A model generated the notes under the pieces. The model was not told the origin of the DNA. It saw nothing but the letters and a program-made list of their open reading frames with translations, and ran no database searches. Below, piece by piece: positions 9,291 to 18,514 of a DNA stretch of 64,000 nt. The translations under genes were made by a program, and so were the position numbers. The stretch covers positions 1-64,000 of the forward strand of contig AAVV01000013.1 of the NCBI GenBank assembly GCA_000169115.1. Reading direction: 5' to 3'. Numbering within the stretch: position 1 is the stretch's first letter; every line of letters begins with the position of its first letter. The stretch comes from a marine gamma proteobacterium HTCC2080. GTDB taxonomy: Bacteria > Pseudomonadota > Gammaproteobacteria > Pseudomonadales > Halieaceae.

Positions 9291-10583
9291 ATGTCAAAGA
9301 GGTTGAGTGGCCTGCTGTTTTATTGCCTGATGATATTTGCGGTTACGGCTTGTACTGATAGTGGGGGGGATGTAGCCCCCACGCCAATTCCTGGTGACGG
9401 TACGGCCGGTGGTGATACGCCAGACGACCCTTCGGGTGGCAGCGGGTCTGGGGAATACTCAGTAGCAGAAATGTTAACGGCTTATGTCGATGAGATTGTG
9501 GCACCAAATTACGCGGCCTTGGTGTCTTCGGCACAAGCTATGACGGATTCTGAGGGTGAGCTTCATGCCTATTGCGACGCTATCGGAACAGAAAATGAGT
9601 CTGTAACCCATTCAATTGCGCAAGATCAATGGCGAACCCTAGCGTCACAAGTGCAGCGTGCCGAATTACACGCGATAGGGCCCGCTGCGGAAAACGCATT
9701 CAGTCTGCAATATCGCCTCAATTCGTACATGTTTGGTTCATTGAGTACCTGCGGTGTTGACGGTATTGCGGCGTTGGTGGATGAGAATTTTGACATCGCT
9801 AACCGCTCAATTAATCAGCGCGGCATCGGAGCTTTGGAGTATCTCCTGTTTAATGAGACGCTAGAGCACTCCTGTCCCCCTCAGGCTTCTGCAACGCAGA
9901 GTTGGAATGAACTGAGCTCCGGGCAAAGAAAGTCGAAGCGCTGTGAAGCGGCAATGCTTATTGCCAAAGATATTGCTGAAGCGGCTGAAGCTATCGCGAC
10001 CCGCTGGGACCCCAGTGGCGGTGATTTCCGAGCGATTTTCTTAGCTGAAGATCGCTTGTCAGAGAGCCTGCAGATAACCACCGATGGCCTTTTTTACATC
10101 GAGGAGGGGGCAAAGGATGCAAAGCTGGGTAACCCCTTAGGCATTATTGAGGCCTGCTCTTCGCTGACCTGCCCTGAGCAAATTGAATCTCCGTTTAGTA
10201 GAACGTCCCTTCGTCAAATTATTAATAACGTCAAGGCATTTGAAACGATTTTTGTCTCCAACGAAGCCACAGGATTTGACGCGCATATTGTCAGCGAGGG
10301 GTTTCCCGAGGTCGCCCAGCGGTTTGTTGATAATTTGTCGGAGACACTTGCCTTAGCTGAGAGCATTGACGTTTCACTCTCAGAGCAGGTTCAGCTTGTA
10401 CAAACGGCCTCGGATGACGCGGAGTGTGCCAATGCATTCGCAAATCCAGACAGCCCTTCCGATCGATTCCCCACTTGCACGCTTTACGGACTGATTAAGC
10501 GAGTAGTTGACGACTTGAAAATTGATTTTGTCACTATCGTCAATGTTTCTGTGCCGGGTGGCTCTCAGGCTGACAACGATTAA
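9291..10583 (+). CDS. Imelysin-like lipoprotein
   Basis: 430 residues from the ATG at 9291, with GAGGA 8 bases upstream; a TTG five codons earlier is in frame. It has a lipoprotein signal with lipobox VTAC and a Gly/Pro-rich linker. The body fits the imelysin (peptidase M75-like) fold: a helical first half with INQRGIGALEYLLFN and a second half with REAIFLAEDRLSE-like and LKIDFVTIVNVS segments. The family's GxHxxE motif reads GIGALE here, so the His is missing. Members are iron-regulated, membrane-anchored proteins thought to take part in iron uptake. Its stop overlaps an ATG (10583) in the frame of the downstream TonB receptor. Confidence 0.85.
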   Translation: MSKRLSGLLFYCLMIFAVTACTDSGGDVAPTPIPGDGTAGGDTPDDPSGGSGSGEYSVAEMLTAYVDEIVAPNYAALVSSAQAMTDSEGELHAYCDAIGTENESVTHSIAQDQWRTLASQVQRAELHAIGPAAENAFSLQYRLNSYMFGSLSTCGVDGIAALVDENFDIANRSINQRGIGALEYLLFNETLEHSCPPQASATQSWNELSSGQRKSKRCEAAMLIAKDIAEAAEAIATRWDPSGGDFRAIFLAEDRLSESLQITTDGLFYIEEGAKDAKLGNPLGIIEACSSLTCPEQIESPFSRTSLRQIINNVKAFETIFVSNEATGFDAHIVSEGFPEVAQRFVDNLSETLALAESIDVSLSEQVQLVQTASDDAECANAFANPDSPSDRFPTCTLYGLIKRVVDDLKIDFVTIVNVSVPGGSQADND

Positions 10584-10618
10584 TGCAAATTTTAAAAACT
10601 GATGAATGTGAGTTAAGC

Positions 10619-12766
10619 ATGAAGTGTTTAGTGGGTGTCGTTGCGCTAGTTAGCGTAGGTGCAGCTTTTGCAGAAAATTCTGTGCTTGAGGAAATCACCA
10701 TTATTGGCAGTCGCACAGATGCTCGAGAAATCTCGGGCTCTGCCTATGTGATCAACGAGGAAGACCTTGAACGTTTTGACTATATCGATCTCAAGAAAAT
10801 CCTGGCCCAAACCCCGGGGGTCTATATTCGAGACGAAGATGGGTACGGGCTGCGTCCCAATATTGGAATCAGGGGTGCTGCTGCGGAGCGAAGTCAAAAA
10901 ATCACGCTTATGCGCGATGAGATTCTAATTACGCCTGCGCCGTATTCCGCTCCCGCGGCCTATTACGTGCCTAATGTGAGCCGCATTTCAAGTATGGAGG
11001 TGGTAAAGGGCCCAGCAGCTGTTACCCATGGCCCTCACACCGTAGGGGGGGCAGTGAATTTGGTCTCTGCTCCTGTTCCTAGCGCTGCTATGGGTGTGGT
11101 AGACCTCAGCTACGGCTCTGATGGCTATTACAAGGCCCAAGCCGCCTATGGAAACATGAAAGGTAATTTCGGCTACCTCGTTGACGTCCTGACTTACGGC
11201 GCCGATGGCTTTAAGAGTATTGACGGTCATGGTGACTCTACGGGCTTTGAACGCTCTGACTTTGGCATCAAGCTGCTTTATCAGAATCCGGAATCACCTC
11301 GTGATCACAAGGTATCCCTGTTGATCGAAGGGGGAGAGGAGGGGGCTGATGAAACGTATTTGGGACTCGCCGACGCCGATTTTATAGACAACCCCTATCG
11401 ACGCTATGCCGCATCGCAGCTGGCACGATTCGAGTCTGAGCATATTAATGTGCTCTTAAATTACTCACTGTCCCTGACCCAAAAAACTCGCTCTAATGTG
11501 AAGATATATTGGAACGATTTTGATCGATCATGGAACAAGTTGGATGGCTTTTTGGCCGGTCCAACGCTGCAAAAGGTTTTGCAAGCGCCGACTCAGTATC
11601 AGGATCAGTATTTTGTATTAACCGGACAGAAAAACTCTGCCCTGAAAGACGATGAAATTTTGGATGTCACCAATAATGATCGAGCATATGAAAGTAGCGG
11701 CATCCAGTGGTCAATTTCAGATCAAAGAACTCTTGGATCTATTACCTTATCGTCTCGCGGGGGTATTCGGCTGCATCAAGATCAAGTGGAGCGAAATCAT
11801 CAGCCAGCCACTTACTTAATGACCAACTTTCAAATGATTCCCGATGCGGTGCCAAGAGAGGCAAAGGTCGTGAATAAGGCCGAAAGTGAGGCCTTGGCGG
11901 TTTATGGCATCACCCGAATCAGCCTCGGTGGATTTTCCATAGATCTGGGTGTCCGGCATGAAGACATTGACGGTGAGGTCTTCAATCAGCTGACTGGCGA
12001 ACGGTTGAAACGCTCTCAAGCATTAACCTCACCATCGATTAGTGGTATCTGGGAGGTTTCGGACAATATGTCTTTTTTTGGAGGCATCTATGAGGGTTTT
12101 TCTCCTGCGGGGCCTGGATCAGATGCCTCCCACGAGGACAGCACGAATTACGAAATTGGTGGACGCTTTAACAACGGCGGCAGTGAATTATCTTTGGTCG
12201 GTTTTTATAGCGACTACGGTAATCTCATCGGTCGCTGCCGTGTCAGCGACACCAGTTGCGAGCCGGGTTCAGAGTTTAACGGTGGTGAAGTTGAGATTTT
12301 TGGCGCAGAGTTATCCGCACTTCATACTTTGGTAATTTCAGAAAGTCTCTCGCTGCAGGGTGCCCTAAGTTATACCTATAGCGAATCTGAATTTGCCACT
12401 ACGTTTTTTTCAGGATTCCCGCAGTGGGGTTTGGTAAAAGCTGGAGACGAGGTTCCCTACATTCCTGAGAGCGTGGGCAGTCTGCGCATTAGCCTGTTAG
12501 GGGACCGCTGGCACATAGACAGCACCCTCGACTTTCAGTCACAGATGCGAGAGGTTCCTGGCGCAGGTGCCATTACCGAAGAATTGCATAGCGATGGGTT
12601 TGCCATTTTGGACCTCAGCGCCACTTACGACATGACAACCCATGTTTCTCTGCAGGCGTCTTTACTTAACGTAACTGACGAAGCTGCGATAGTGTCTCAC
12701 CGTCCGTTCGGAGCTAGACCTAACCGTCCTCAATCAATTGTTGGACGCATTCGCTATTCGTTCTGA
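10619..12766 (+). CDS. TonB-dependent receptor, FecA-like
   Basis: From the ATG at 10619 the protein has 715 residues and starts with a clean signal peptide (MKCLVGVVALVSVGAAFA). An in-frame ATG at 10583 overlaps the imelysin stop and would add 12 residues. Plug-domain motifs are EEITIIGSR, QTPGVYIRDEDGYGLRPNIGIRG and EVVKGPAAVTHGPHTVGGAVNLVS; the barrel ends in GRIRYSF with a terminal Phe. The RPNIGIRG and GPHTVGGAVN forms resemble FecA-like iron-complex receptors. Translation is probably coupled to imelysin. The ligand is probably an iron chelate, judged from the operon. Confidence 0.92.
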   Translation: MKCLVGVVALVSVGAAFAENSVLEEITIIGSRTDAREISGSAYVINEEDLERFDYIDLKKILAQTPGVYIRDEDGYGLRPNIGIRGAAAERSQKITLMRDEILITPAPYSAPAAYYVPNVSRISSMEVVKGPAAVTHGPHTVGGAVNLVSAPVPSAAMGVVDLSYGSDGYYKAQAAYGNMKGNFGYLVDVLTYGADGFKSIDGHGDSTGFERSDFGIKLLYQNPESPRDHKVSLLIEGGEEGADETYLGLADADFIDNPYRRYAASQLARFESEHINVLLNYSLSLTQKTRSNVKIYWNDFDRSWNKLDGFLAGPTLQKVLQAPTQYQDQYFVLTGQKNSALKDDEILDVTNNDRAYESSGIQWSISDQRTLGSITLSSRGGIRLHQDQVERNHQPATYLMTNFQMIPDAVPREAKVVNKAESEALAVYGITRISLGGFSIDLGVRHEDIDGEVFNQLTGERLKRSQALTSPSISGIWEVSDNMSFFGGIYEGFSPAGPGSDASHEDSTNYEIGGRFNNGGSELSLVGFYSDYGNLIGRCRVSDTSCEPGSEFNGGEVEIFGAELSALHTLVISESLSLQGALSYTYSESEFATTFFSGFPQWGLVKAGDEVPYIPESVGSLRISLLGDRWHIDSTLDFQSQMREVPGAGAITEELHSDGFAILDLSATYDMTTHVSLQASLLNVTDEAAIVSHRPFGARPNRPQSIVGRIRYSF

Positions 12767-12775
12767 TTATTCATC

Positions 12776-13687
12776 ATGCTAGATGCCGCACAATTGATCA
12801 TTACGCCGCTGCTATATGTCAACGACCCTGCCAAGCGGCTTTTTTGGATGCATATTTTGGGTTCAGTTGTTCTTGCTGCTTGGTACTTTAGGGCCGAATC
12901 ACCGGACTTGGGCCCCGCGGCTCTTGCTCGTCGCTTGCTCTGTAAAAAATATTGGTGGAACGCCTCCACACGCATTGATTACGCGCTGTTATTTTTCAAT
13001 GCGGTTCTCAAACTCGTCGTGTTTATTCCGATACTGGGAGGCCAGCTGGGGATAGCGCTCATTACCGCTCGCGTCTTGCACCTTCATGTTTTGGACGCGC
13101 CGCAAATTTCCGCAGGCCCAATTTTTGTGTCGCTGAGTTTTACTTTGGTGGCTTTTGTCTTTGATGATGCTACCCGTTTCCTCACGCACCTAGCCATGCA
13201 CCGTAACCCGTTCTTGTGGCGCATTCACCGGCTTCATCACTCTGCAACGACGCTGACTCCGTTTACTGTTTTTCGAACTCACCCCCTCGAAAGCTTCATT
13301 AACTACTTGCGATCAATTGTTGCTTTGGGGCTGATTTCTGGGGTGTTTATTTGGGGCTTTGGTGCGCAACTTCAGGTTTGGGATATTTTGGGCGTAAATG
13401 CGTTGGGGTTTTTACTAACCTTGGCAGGGTCTAATCTGCGGCATAGCCATATTCCCTTGGGGTTTGGATCATTCGAACGTTTTATCATTAGCCCGGCCCA
13501 GCATCAGCTTCATCATTCTATAGACCACGGACACGGCAATTTGGGTGCCTACCTCGCCCTTTGGGATCGGTGGAATAAGTCTTTTATCTGGGGCTCTTCG
13601 GCAGACAACCTTACATTCGGGCTCAGCGATTATGAGGAAAAGGCCTCGCCCAATAGAGAGTTGCCCGTGGGTGATTTTCCCCACTAG
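12776..13687 (+). CDS. Sterol desaturase / fatty acid hydroxylase superfamily membrane protein
   Basis: This 303-residue integral membrane protein has the His clusters of the di-iron fatty acid hydroxylase family: HLAMH (HxxxH), HRLHH (HxxHH), RHSH and HQLHH (HxxHH), between several hydrophobic helices. Family members hydroxylate or desaturate lipids at the inner membrane. It begins 9 bp after the TonB receptor stop, so it belongs to the same operon. An iron-dependent oxygenase in an iron-uptake operon may modify a lipid or ligand, but the substrate is unknown. Confidence 0.88.
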   Translation: MLDAAQLIITPLLYVNDPAKRLFWMHILGSVVLAAWYFRAESPDLGPAALARRLLCKKYWWNASTRIDYALLFFNAVLKLVVFIPILGGQLGIALITARVLHLHVLDAPQISAGPIFVSLSFTLVAFVFDDATRFLTHLAMHRNPFLWRIHRLHHSATTLTPFTVFRTHPLESFINYLRSIVALGLISGVFIWGFGAQLQVWDILGVNALGFLLTLAGSNLRHSHIPLGFGSFERFIISPAQHQLHHSIDHGHGNLGAYLALWDRWNKSFIWGSSADNLTFGLSDYEEKASPNRELPVGDFPH

Positions 13688-14110
13688 CTTTTGATCTCCG
13701 GCGCTACAGTAAGTCGGTATAGCCTGCTGTAAGGAGAGTTTTGGGTAGGTTAAATAAGCTGTGCCATTGGATTACGGGATCATTGCTCGGCGTTAATAAC
13801 CGCACCCTAGTTGCGTCAAAAGTTATTATGTTGGTCACGGTTAGCCTGTGACAGCTTACAGGTAACGGCTAATAAAACCTTGGCTTAGCCCAGCCTCTGA
13901 GACTCTTGAGGTTTTTAGTGCGCTCAAGACCGGCCACGCGTACAAACCGCGGAGCTCCCTCGGTGTTTTCATAAATTCTCGCACCTCAATAGACAAGCCA
14001 CTGAGGGATAAAAAGCGAACCTAATGTCGGATGCGAGAAATCTAACCCTTGCAGTGAAAATCAAATGTATTGATGCTACGGGTAAGATTAAGCGATACGA
14101 CGATGGAATT
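13688..14110. other. Intergenic region, no gene recognised
   Basis: This lies between the iron operon and the M23 peptidase gene. Short dyads occur near 13847-13873 (TTAGCC with GGCTAA; CCTGT with ACAGG) without a T-run. The frame of the peptidase ORF extends upstream to 14024, but that part lacks protein features. Confidence 0.4.
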
Positions 14111-14968
14111 ATGATCATTGATTTACTCCAGCGGGTTTCTGTGTGGCGGGTTTTCGCCATGCTGATGCTCTGCTGTGGTGCCCCCGCAGCCGTTGCCAAC
14201 TGCGTAGAGTTGTCGGGAGACGCTAGGCAGGGGGGCTTGTTGTGGGGACAAGTGGCACCGACTGCGCTTGTGACCGTGGATGAAACTTTAATATTGGTCA
14301 TGCCCAGCGGAGCGTTTGTTTTGGGGTTAGGGCGCGACGCACCCAAAGAGCAGGCGCTCTCAATTGTCTACGCTGGTGACCGCTGCACCCAAACCGTGGC
14401 AGTCGCGCAGAGACAATACAACATTCAGCGCGTTGAGGGCGTTCCCCAAAAGACCGTCACGCCTCCCAACGATGTGCTCGAGCGGATTGCTCGAGAGCGC
14501 GCGCTGGTTCGCAAGGCTAAAGCTCAGCGTATTGAGCGTCCCGAGCTGCTAGAAGCCGTACAAGCGGGGCTTTCTTGGCCTGCAACGGGCAGAATCAGCG
14601 GAGTTTACGGCAGCCAGAGATTTTATAATGGCACTCCCGGTTCACCCCATTACGGTGTCGATGTGGCGGTGCCCACGGGGCATCCTGTTGTGGCCCCGGG
14701 TCCTGGGGTGATTACTTTGGCGGAGGTCGACCTTTTCTACTCTGGGGGTACGATTATTCTCGATCATGGGTATGGGCTGTCTTCGTCCTTTCTGCATCTC
14801 AGTAAGCTTCATGTAGCGGTGGGCCAAGAGGTGCAGCGGGGCGACCTTATCGGTGAGGTTGGGGCTACTGGACGCGCCACAGGCCCACATTTAGATTGGC
14901 GAATGAGTTGGTTGAATCAACGGGTCGACCCTCACCTGCTTGTTCCGGCCATGCCGCTTCCAGACTGA
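14111..14968 (+). CDS. M23 family metallopeptidase (LytM-like), exported
   Basis: 285 residues from the ATG at 14111, chosen because it opens a signal peptide ([29 protein letters not shown]); the ORF could begin at 14024. The C-terminal LytM domain has [28 protein letters not shown], with zinc ligands His180 and Asp184 in HYGVD, and [12 protein letters not shown] near residue 260. The second motif is normally HxH but reads HLD here (His260, Asp262). The N-terminal half lacks recognised SPOR or LysM domains. It should cut peptidoglycan cross-links or activate an amidase in the periplasm. Confidence 0.88.
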   Translation: MIIDLLQRVSVWRVFAMLMLCCGAPAAVANCVELSGDARQGGLLWGQVAPTALVTVDETLILVMPSGAFVLGLGRDAPKEQALSIVYAGDRCTQTVAVAQRQYNIQRVEGVPQKTVTPPNDVLERIARERALVRKAKAQRIERPELLEAVQAGLSWPATGRISGVYGSQRFYNGTPGSPHYGVDVAVPTGHPVVAPGPGVITLAEVDLFYSGGTIILDHGYGLSSSFLHLSKLHVAVGQEVQRGDLIGEVGATGRATGPHLDWRMSWLNQRVDPHLLVPAMPLPD

Positions 14969-15044
14969 TCGTTATCAACAGGTGCGAATTGCACCTGCAG
15001 TCCCGTATAATTCCCGACCGTCTATTGTCACCAGAGGATTTCTT

Positions 15045-15230
15045 GTGCTCGATCCCAAACTACTTGAGATTTTGGTCTGCCCCGTCTCTAAGGCGCCCCT
15101 GGAGTACCAGCCTGAGCAACAGGAGCTCGTCTGCCGTGCTAGTGGGCTCGCCTACCCCATCCGCGATGACATTCCCGTTATGCTCGAAAGTGAAGCGCGT
15201 AGCTTAAGTCTCGAAGAGCGTGAACGGTGA
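15045..15230 (+). CDS. Trm112-family (YcaR-like) small protein
   Basis: A 61-residue protein that starts at the GTG at 15045 with AGAGGA about six bases upstream. It shows [20 protein letters not shown] ... [20 protein letters not shown], the classic Trm112/UPF0434 zinc-ribbon-like fold, although only the first Cys of the first pair is kept (CPVS) and a single Cys is in the second (LVCR). These proteins are small partners or activators of methyltransferases; the E. coli relative YcaR lies near lipid A and KDO genes. Its end overlaps the region just before the HIT gene. Confidence 0.88.
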   Translation: MLDPKLLEILVCPVSKAPLEYQPEQQELVCRASGLAYPIRDDIPVMLESEARSLSLEERER

Positions 15231-15240
15231 TCAGAAGCTT

Positions 15241-15597
15241 ATGAGTGATACGATTTTTGGCAAGATTACTCGTGGTGAAATTCCCAGCGAATTTTTGTAC
15301 GAGGACGAGCACTGCGTTGTCATTCAAGATATTCACCCACAAGCGCCGACGCACGTTTTAATCATTCCCAGAAAGCCGATTCCCCGATTGGTCGATGCAC
15401 AGCAGAGTGATTCAGAGCTGCTGGGGCACCTGCTACTGGTAGCGGGTAAAGTCGCAAATGATTTGGGTGTGGGTGAAGGTTTTCGATTGGTGATTAATAA
15501 TGGCGCCGATGGCGGGCAGACTGTTTTTCACTTGCATCTTCACATACTGGCAGGTCGCAGCATGGCTGAGGGTGAGCTGGCGGGTGGCCTTGCCTGA
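15241..15597 (+). CDS. HIT family protein (HinT-like purine nucleoside phosphoramidase)
   Basis: A 118-residue protein from the ATG at 15241. It has DTIFGKITRGEIPSEFLYEDE at the N-terminus, VLIIPRKPI, and the histidine triad HLHLHI (HxHxH) near the C-terminus. HIT hydrolases of the HinT branch cleave AMP-NH2 and aminoacyl-adenylates in the cytoplasm. It begins 10 bp after the Trm112-like gene, so the two are probably co-transcribed. Confidence 0.93.
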   Translation: MSDTIFGKITRGEIPSEFLYEDEHCVVIQDIHPQAPTHVLIIPRKPIPRLVDAQQSDSELLGHLLLVAGKVANDLGVGEGFRLVINNGADGGQTVFHLHLHILAGRSMAEGELAGGLA

Positions 15598-15634
15598 ACC
15601 AGCTGTGTTGGGTTACCCGGGTTCTTAACGGGTG

Positions 15635-15793
15635 ATGCATTTAACCAGTGCAGCAGTGTCTGAGTATTATGCCCAGTTGCCCGACCGTGAGAGCAATAAA
15701 GACTGTCGCGCTGAAGTTTTAGAAGTAATCGATAAAAAGGGCTTTGAGCCCAATGTATTCATGGCCGTGGGGCCAAATGAGAGCTTGCAATGA
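15635..15793 (+). CDS. Small hypothetical protein overlapping alaS start
   Basis: A 52-codon frame ([15 protein letters not shown] ... [13 protein letters not shown]) ends in a TGA that overlaps the alaS ATG as ATGA. It fills most of the gap between the HIT gene and alaS, and its codon choice looks coding. There is no strong ribosome binding site, and a GTG one codon earlier is also possible. I do not recognise the family. The overlap suggests translational coupling to alaS if the peptide is made. Confidence 0.4.
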   Translation: MHLTSAAVSEYYAQLPDRESNKDCRAEVLEVIDKKGFEPNVFMAVGPNESLQ

Positions 15794-18390
15794 AAACAGC
15801 TGAAATACGTGAAGCGTTCCTTTCCTACTTTGAAGAACAGGGCCACACTCGAGTAGAGTCAAGTTCCCTCGTGCCCCATGACGACCCGACACTGTTGTTC
15901 ACCAACGCGGGAATGAATCAGTTTAAAGAGACTTTTTTGGGGTTGGAAACCCGGGCTTACCAGCGAGCTTGTACGTCACAAAAATGTGTTCGTGCAGGTG
16001 GCAAACACAACGACCTTGAAAATGTCGGTTACACCGCGCGCCACCATACCTTTTTCGAAATGTTGGGCAACTTTAGCTTTGGGGATTATTTCAAGCGCGA
16101 GGCCATCAACTTTGCTTGGACCTTTCTGACTGAGGTGTTGGAGTTACCCAAGGAGCGCCTTTGGGTGACGGTGCACATTTCCGATGACGAGGCGGCGGCC
16201 ATTTGGATTGATGAAATCGGCATTGATCCCAGCTGCTTATCACGCTTAGACGAAGACAATTTTTGGCAGATGGGTGACACCGGACCTTGCGGGCCCAGCT
16301 CCGAAATATTTTACGACCATGGCGCCCATGTGCCCGGCGGGCCTCCTGGCAGTGCCGACGATGACCTCGATCGCTACATTGAAATTTGGAACCTTGTGTT
16401 CATGCAGTTTAATCGGGATGGTGCGGGGGAGTTGCATCCGTTACCAGCGCCTTCTGTTGATACAGGCATGGGGTTGGAGCGTATTGCTGCGGTCTTACAG
16501 CACGTGCATTCCAATTATGAAATAGACCTGTTTCAAACCTTGATCAAAGCCACCGCCTCCGCTCTTGCTGTTGCCGATCTGGAAGAGAAATCATTGCGTG
16601 TGATATCGGATCACCTGCGCTCCTGTGCCTTTTTAATTACCGACGGTGTGGTGCCTAGCAATGAGGGCAGGGGGTATGTGCTGCGCCGCATTATTCGCCG
16701 CGCGGTGCGTCACGGCAACAAATTGGGCGCTACCAAGCCTTTTTTCGCGGCACTGGTGCCAGTGCTAGTCGCTGAAATGGGCGCAGCTTATCCTGACCTT
16801 CAGGCGAGTGAGAGCGCCATTGTGAAGGCGCTTCGTGCCGAAGAAGATCAGTTTGCGCGAACCCTAGACAATGGCATGGCTATTCTTGAAGAGGCCCTGA
16901 GCGGTCTTCAGGGCGCTGTACTTCCTGGTGAGCTTGTTTTTAGGCTCTACGACACTTACGGGTTCCCGGTTGATCTGACAAACGACATAGCTCGCGAGCG
17001 CAACCTTACCTTAGATGTGGAAGGTTACGATGAGGCTATGGCCCAGCAGCGCAAGCGCTCTCAGGAGAGCGGCAGTTTTAAAGTTGACTACAACGAGTCA
17101 GTCACAATCCCCGGAGAGACACAGTTTACCGGCTACGACAGTACCGAAGGCTCGGGAACCATTTTGGCCCTGTTGGCTGAGGGTGAGATGGCGCAGTCAT
17201 TGGCTGCGGGTGAACGGGGTGTTGTGGTTCTCAACAGCACGCCTTTTTACGGCGAAAGCGGGGGGCAGGTAGGTGACTGTGGCTTGCTGCAGGGCGAATC
17301 GAGCCGCGCTGATGTTACTGATACAACTAAGGCTCAGGGGCATCACTTTCACCATGTTCATGTGACTTCAGGTTCCTTAAACGTCGGCGATGTCTTGGCC
17401 GCGACTGTCGATAACGAATTGCGTCAGCGCATTCGCTTGAATCACTCGGCAACGCATTTACTTCATGAGGCCTTGCGCCGGGTTTTGGGTGACCACGTGG
17501 TACAGAAGGGCTCATTGGTTGATTCTGAGAGACTGCGGTTTGATTTTTCTCATGGTGAGGCTGTGAGTGCTGCGCAAATTGACGAACTTACCCAAATTGT
17601 TAATGAGCAAATTCGGGGAAACAGTGCCACGACGACGCAGTTAATGGATATGGATAGCGCCGTTGCAGCGGGTGCCACCGCCTTGTTTGGGGAAAAGTAC
17701 GGTGATGAAGTGCGGGTATTGTCTATGGGGTCGGAAGGCTTTTCGGTGGAGCTTTGTGGCGGTACTCACGTTGATAGAACCGGCGATATTGGCCTGTTGT
17801 TGGTAACTGGAGAGTCTGGCGTGGCTGCTGGGGTGCGAAGAATAGAAGCCATCACGGGCCAGGCTGCTTTGGTGCAAAGTTTAGCCAGCAGTCAGCGGGT
17901 GGTCGATGTGGCTGAGGTTTTAAAAGCTACGCCAGCTGCCGTTGTCGAAAAGGCCGGCGTATTACGATCAGAAGTACGTGAATTGGAAAAAGAAGTGGCG
18001 CGCTTGAAGCAAAAGCTGGCCACTTCATCTGGGGGCGATCTCACGCAGTCAGCGGTTGAGGTGGGGGGCATAAAAGTGTTGGCCACCCAAATAGAGGGTG
18101 CCGATGTGGCAACGCTTCGCGATACCCTTGATCAATGTAAAAACAAACTTGGTACGGCGGTGGTGTTATTAGCCGCGGTAGAGGGCGACAAAATATCCTT
18201 AGTCGCAGGTGTCACCAAAGATGTCACCGACAGGGTGCGAGCAGGCGATGCCATTAAAGAATTCGCTGGCCGCTTGGGTGGCAAAGGCGGAGGCCGCCCT
18301 GATATGGCTCAAGGGGGAGGCACCGATGTGGCTGGCTTACCCGCGGCGTTAGCCGCAGTACCAGACTGGGTTGCATCACAGCTTGCTTAG
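15790..18390 (+). CDS. alaS: Alanine--tRNA ligase
   Basis: 866 residues, the usual bacterial length. The aminoacylation domain starts with [29 protein letters not shown] and carries TNAGMNQFK and [13 protein letters not shown]. The editing domain has [11 protein letters not shown] and [13 protein letters not shown], whose His and Cys residues bind zinc. A DHHA1 C-terminal domain ends with [18 protein letters not shown]. It charges tRNA-Ala and clears Ser- and Gly-mischarged tRNA. The order alaS-lysC-csrA is conserved in many Gammaproteobacteria. Confidence 0.98.
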   Translation: MKTAEIREAFLSYFEEQGHTRVESSSLVPHDDPTLLFTNAGMNQFKETFLGLETRAYQRACTSQKCVRAGGKHNDLENVGYTARHHTFFEMLGNFSFGDYFKREAINFAWTFLTEVLELPKERLWVTVHISDDEAAAIWIDEIGIDPSCLSRLDEDNFWQMGDTGPCGPSSEIFYDHGAHVPGGPPGSADDDLDRYIEIWNLVFMQFNRDGAGELHPLPAPSVDTGMGLERIAAVLQHVHSNYEIDLFQTLIKATASALAVADLEEKSLRVISDHLRSCAFLITDGVVPSNEGRGYVLRRIIRRAVRHGNKLGATKPFFAALVPVLVAEMGAAYPDLQASESAIVKALRAEEDQFARTLDNGMAILEEALSGLQGAVLPGELVFRLYDTYGFPVDLTNDIARERNLTLDVEGYDEAMAQQRKRSQESGSFKVDYNESVTIPGETQFTGYDSTEGSGTILALLAEGEMAQSLAAGERGVVVLNSTPFYGESGGQVGDCGLLQGESSRADVTDTTKAQGHHFHHVHVTSGSLNVGDVLAATVDNELRQRIRLNHSATHLLHEALRRVLGDHVVQKGSLVDSERLRFDFSHGEAVSAAQIDELTQIVNEQIRGNSATTTQLMDMDSAVAAGATALFGEKYGDEVRVLSMGSEGFSVELCGGTHVDRTGDIGLLLVTGESGVAAGVRRIEAITGQAALVQSLASSQRVVDVAEVLKATPAAVVEKAGVLRSEVRELEKEVARLKQKLATSSGGDLTQSAVEVGGIKVLATQIEGADVATLRDTLDQCKNKLGTAVVLLAAVEGDKISLVAGVTKDVTDRVRAGDAIKEFAGRLGGKGGGRPDMAQGGGTDVAGLPAALAAVPDWVASQLA

Positions 18391-18514
18391 TTGACTGGCT
18401 TGGCGCGTTGTTAGGAGCAGCCCGCCTTACCGACGATCGTGCATGCCTCGCTTACGTAACGGTGCTTATGTGGTATGATCCGCGCCCAATTTTAACTGAC
18501 CGGCACGGGTTTTC

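Noticed and set aside
18391-18514. Lysine riboswitch before lysC
   Set aside because: The gap is 124 bp, too short for the known lysine aptamer plus expression platform, and no matching structure is seen.
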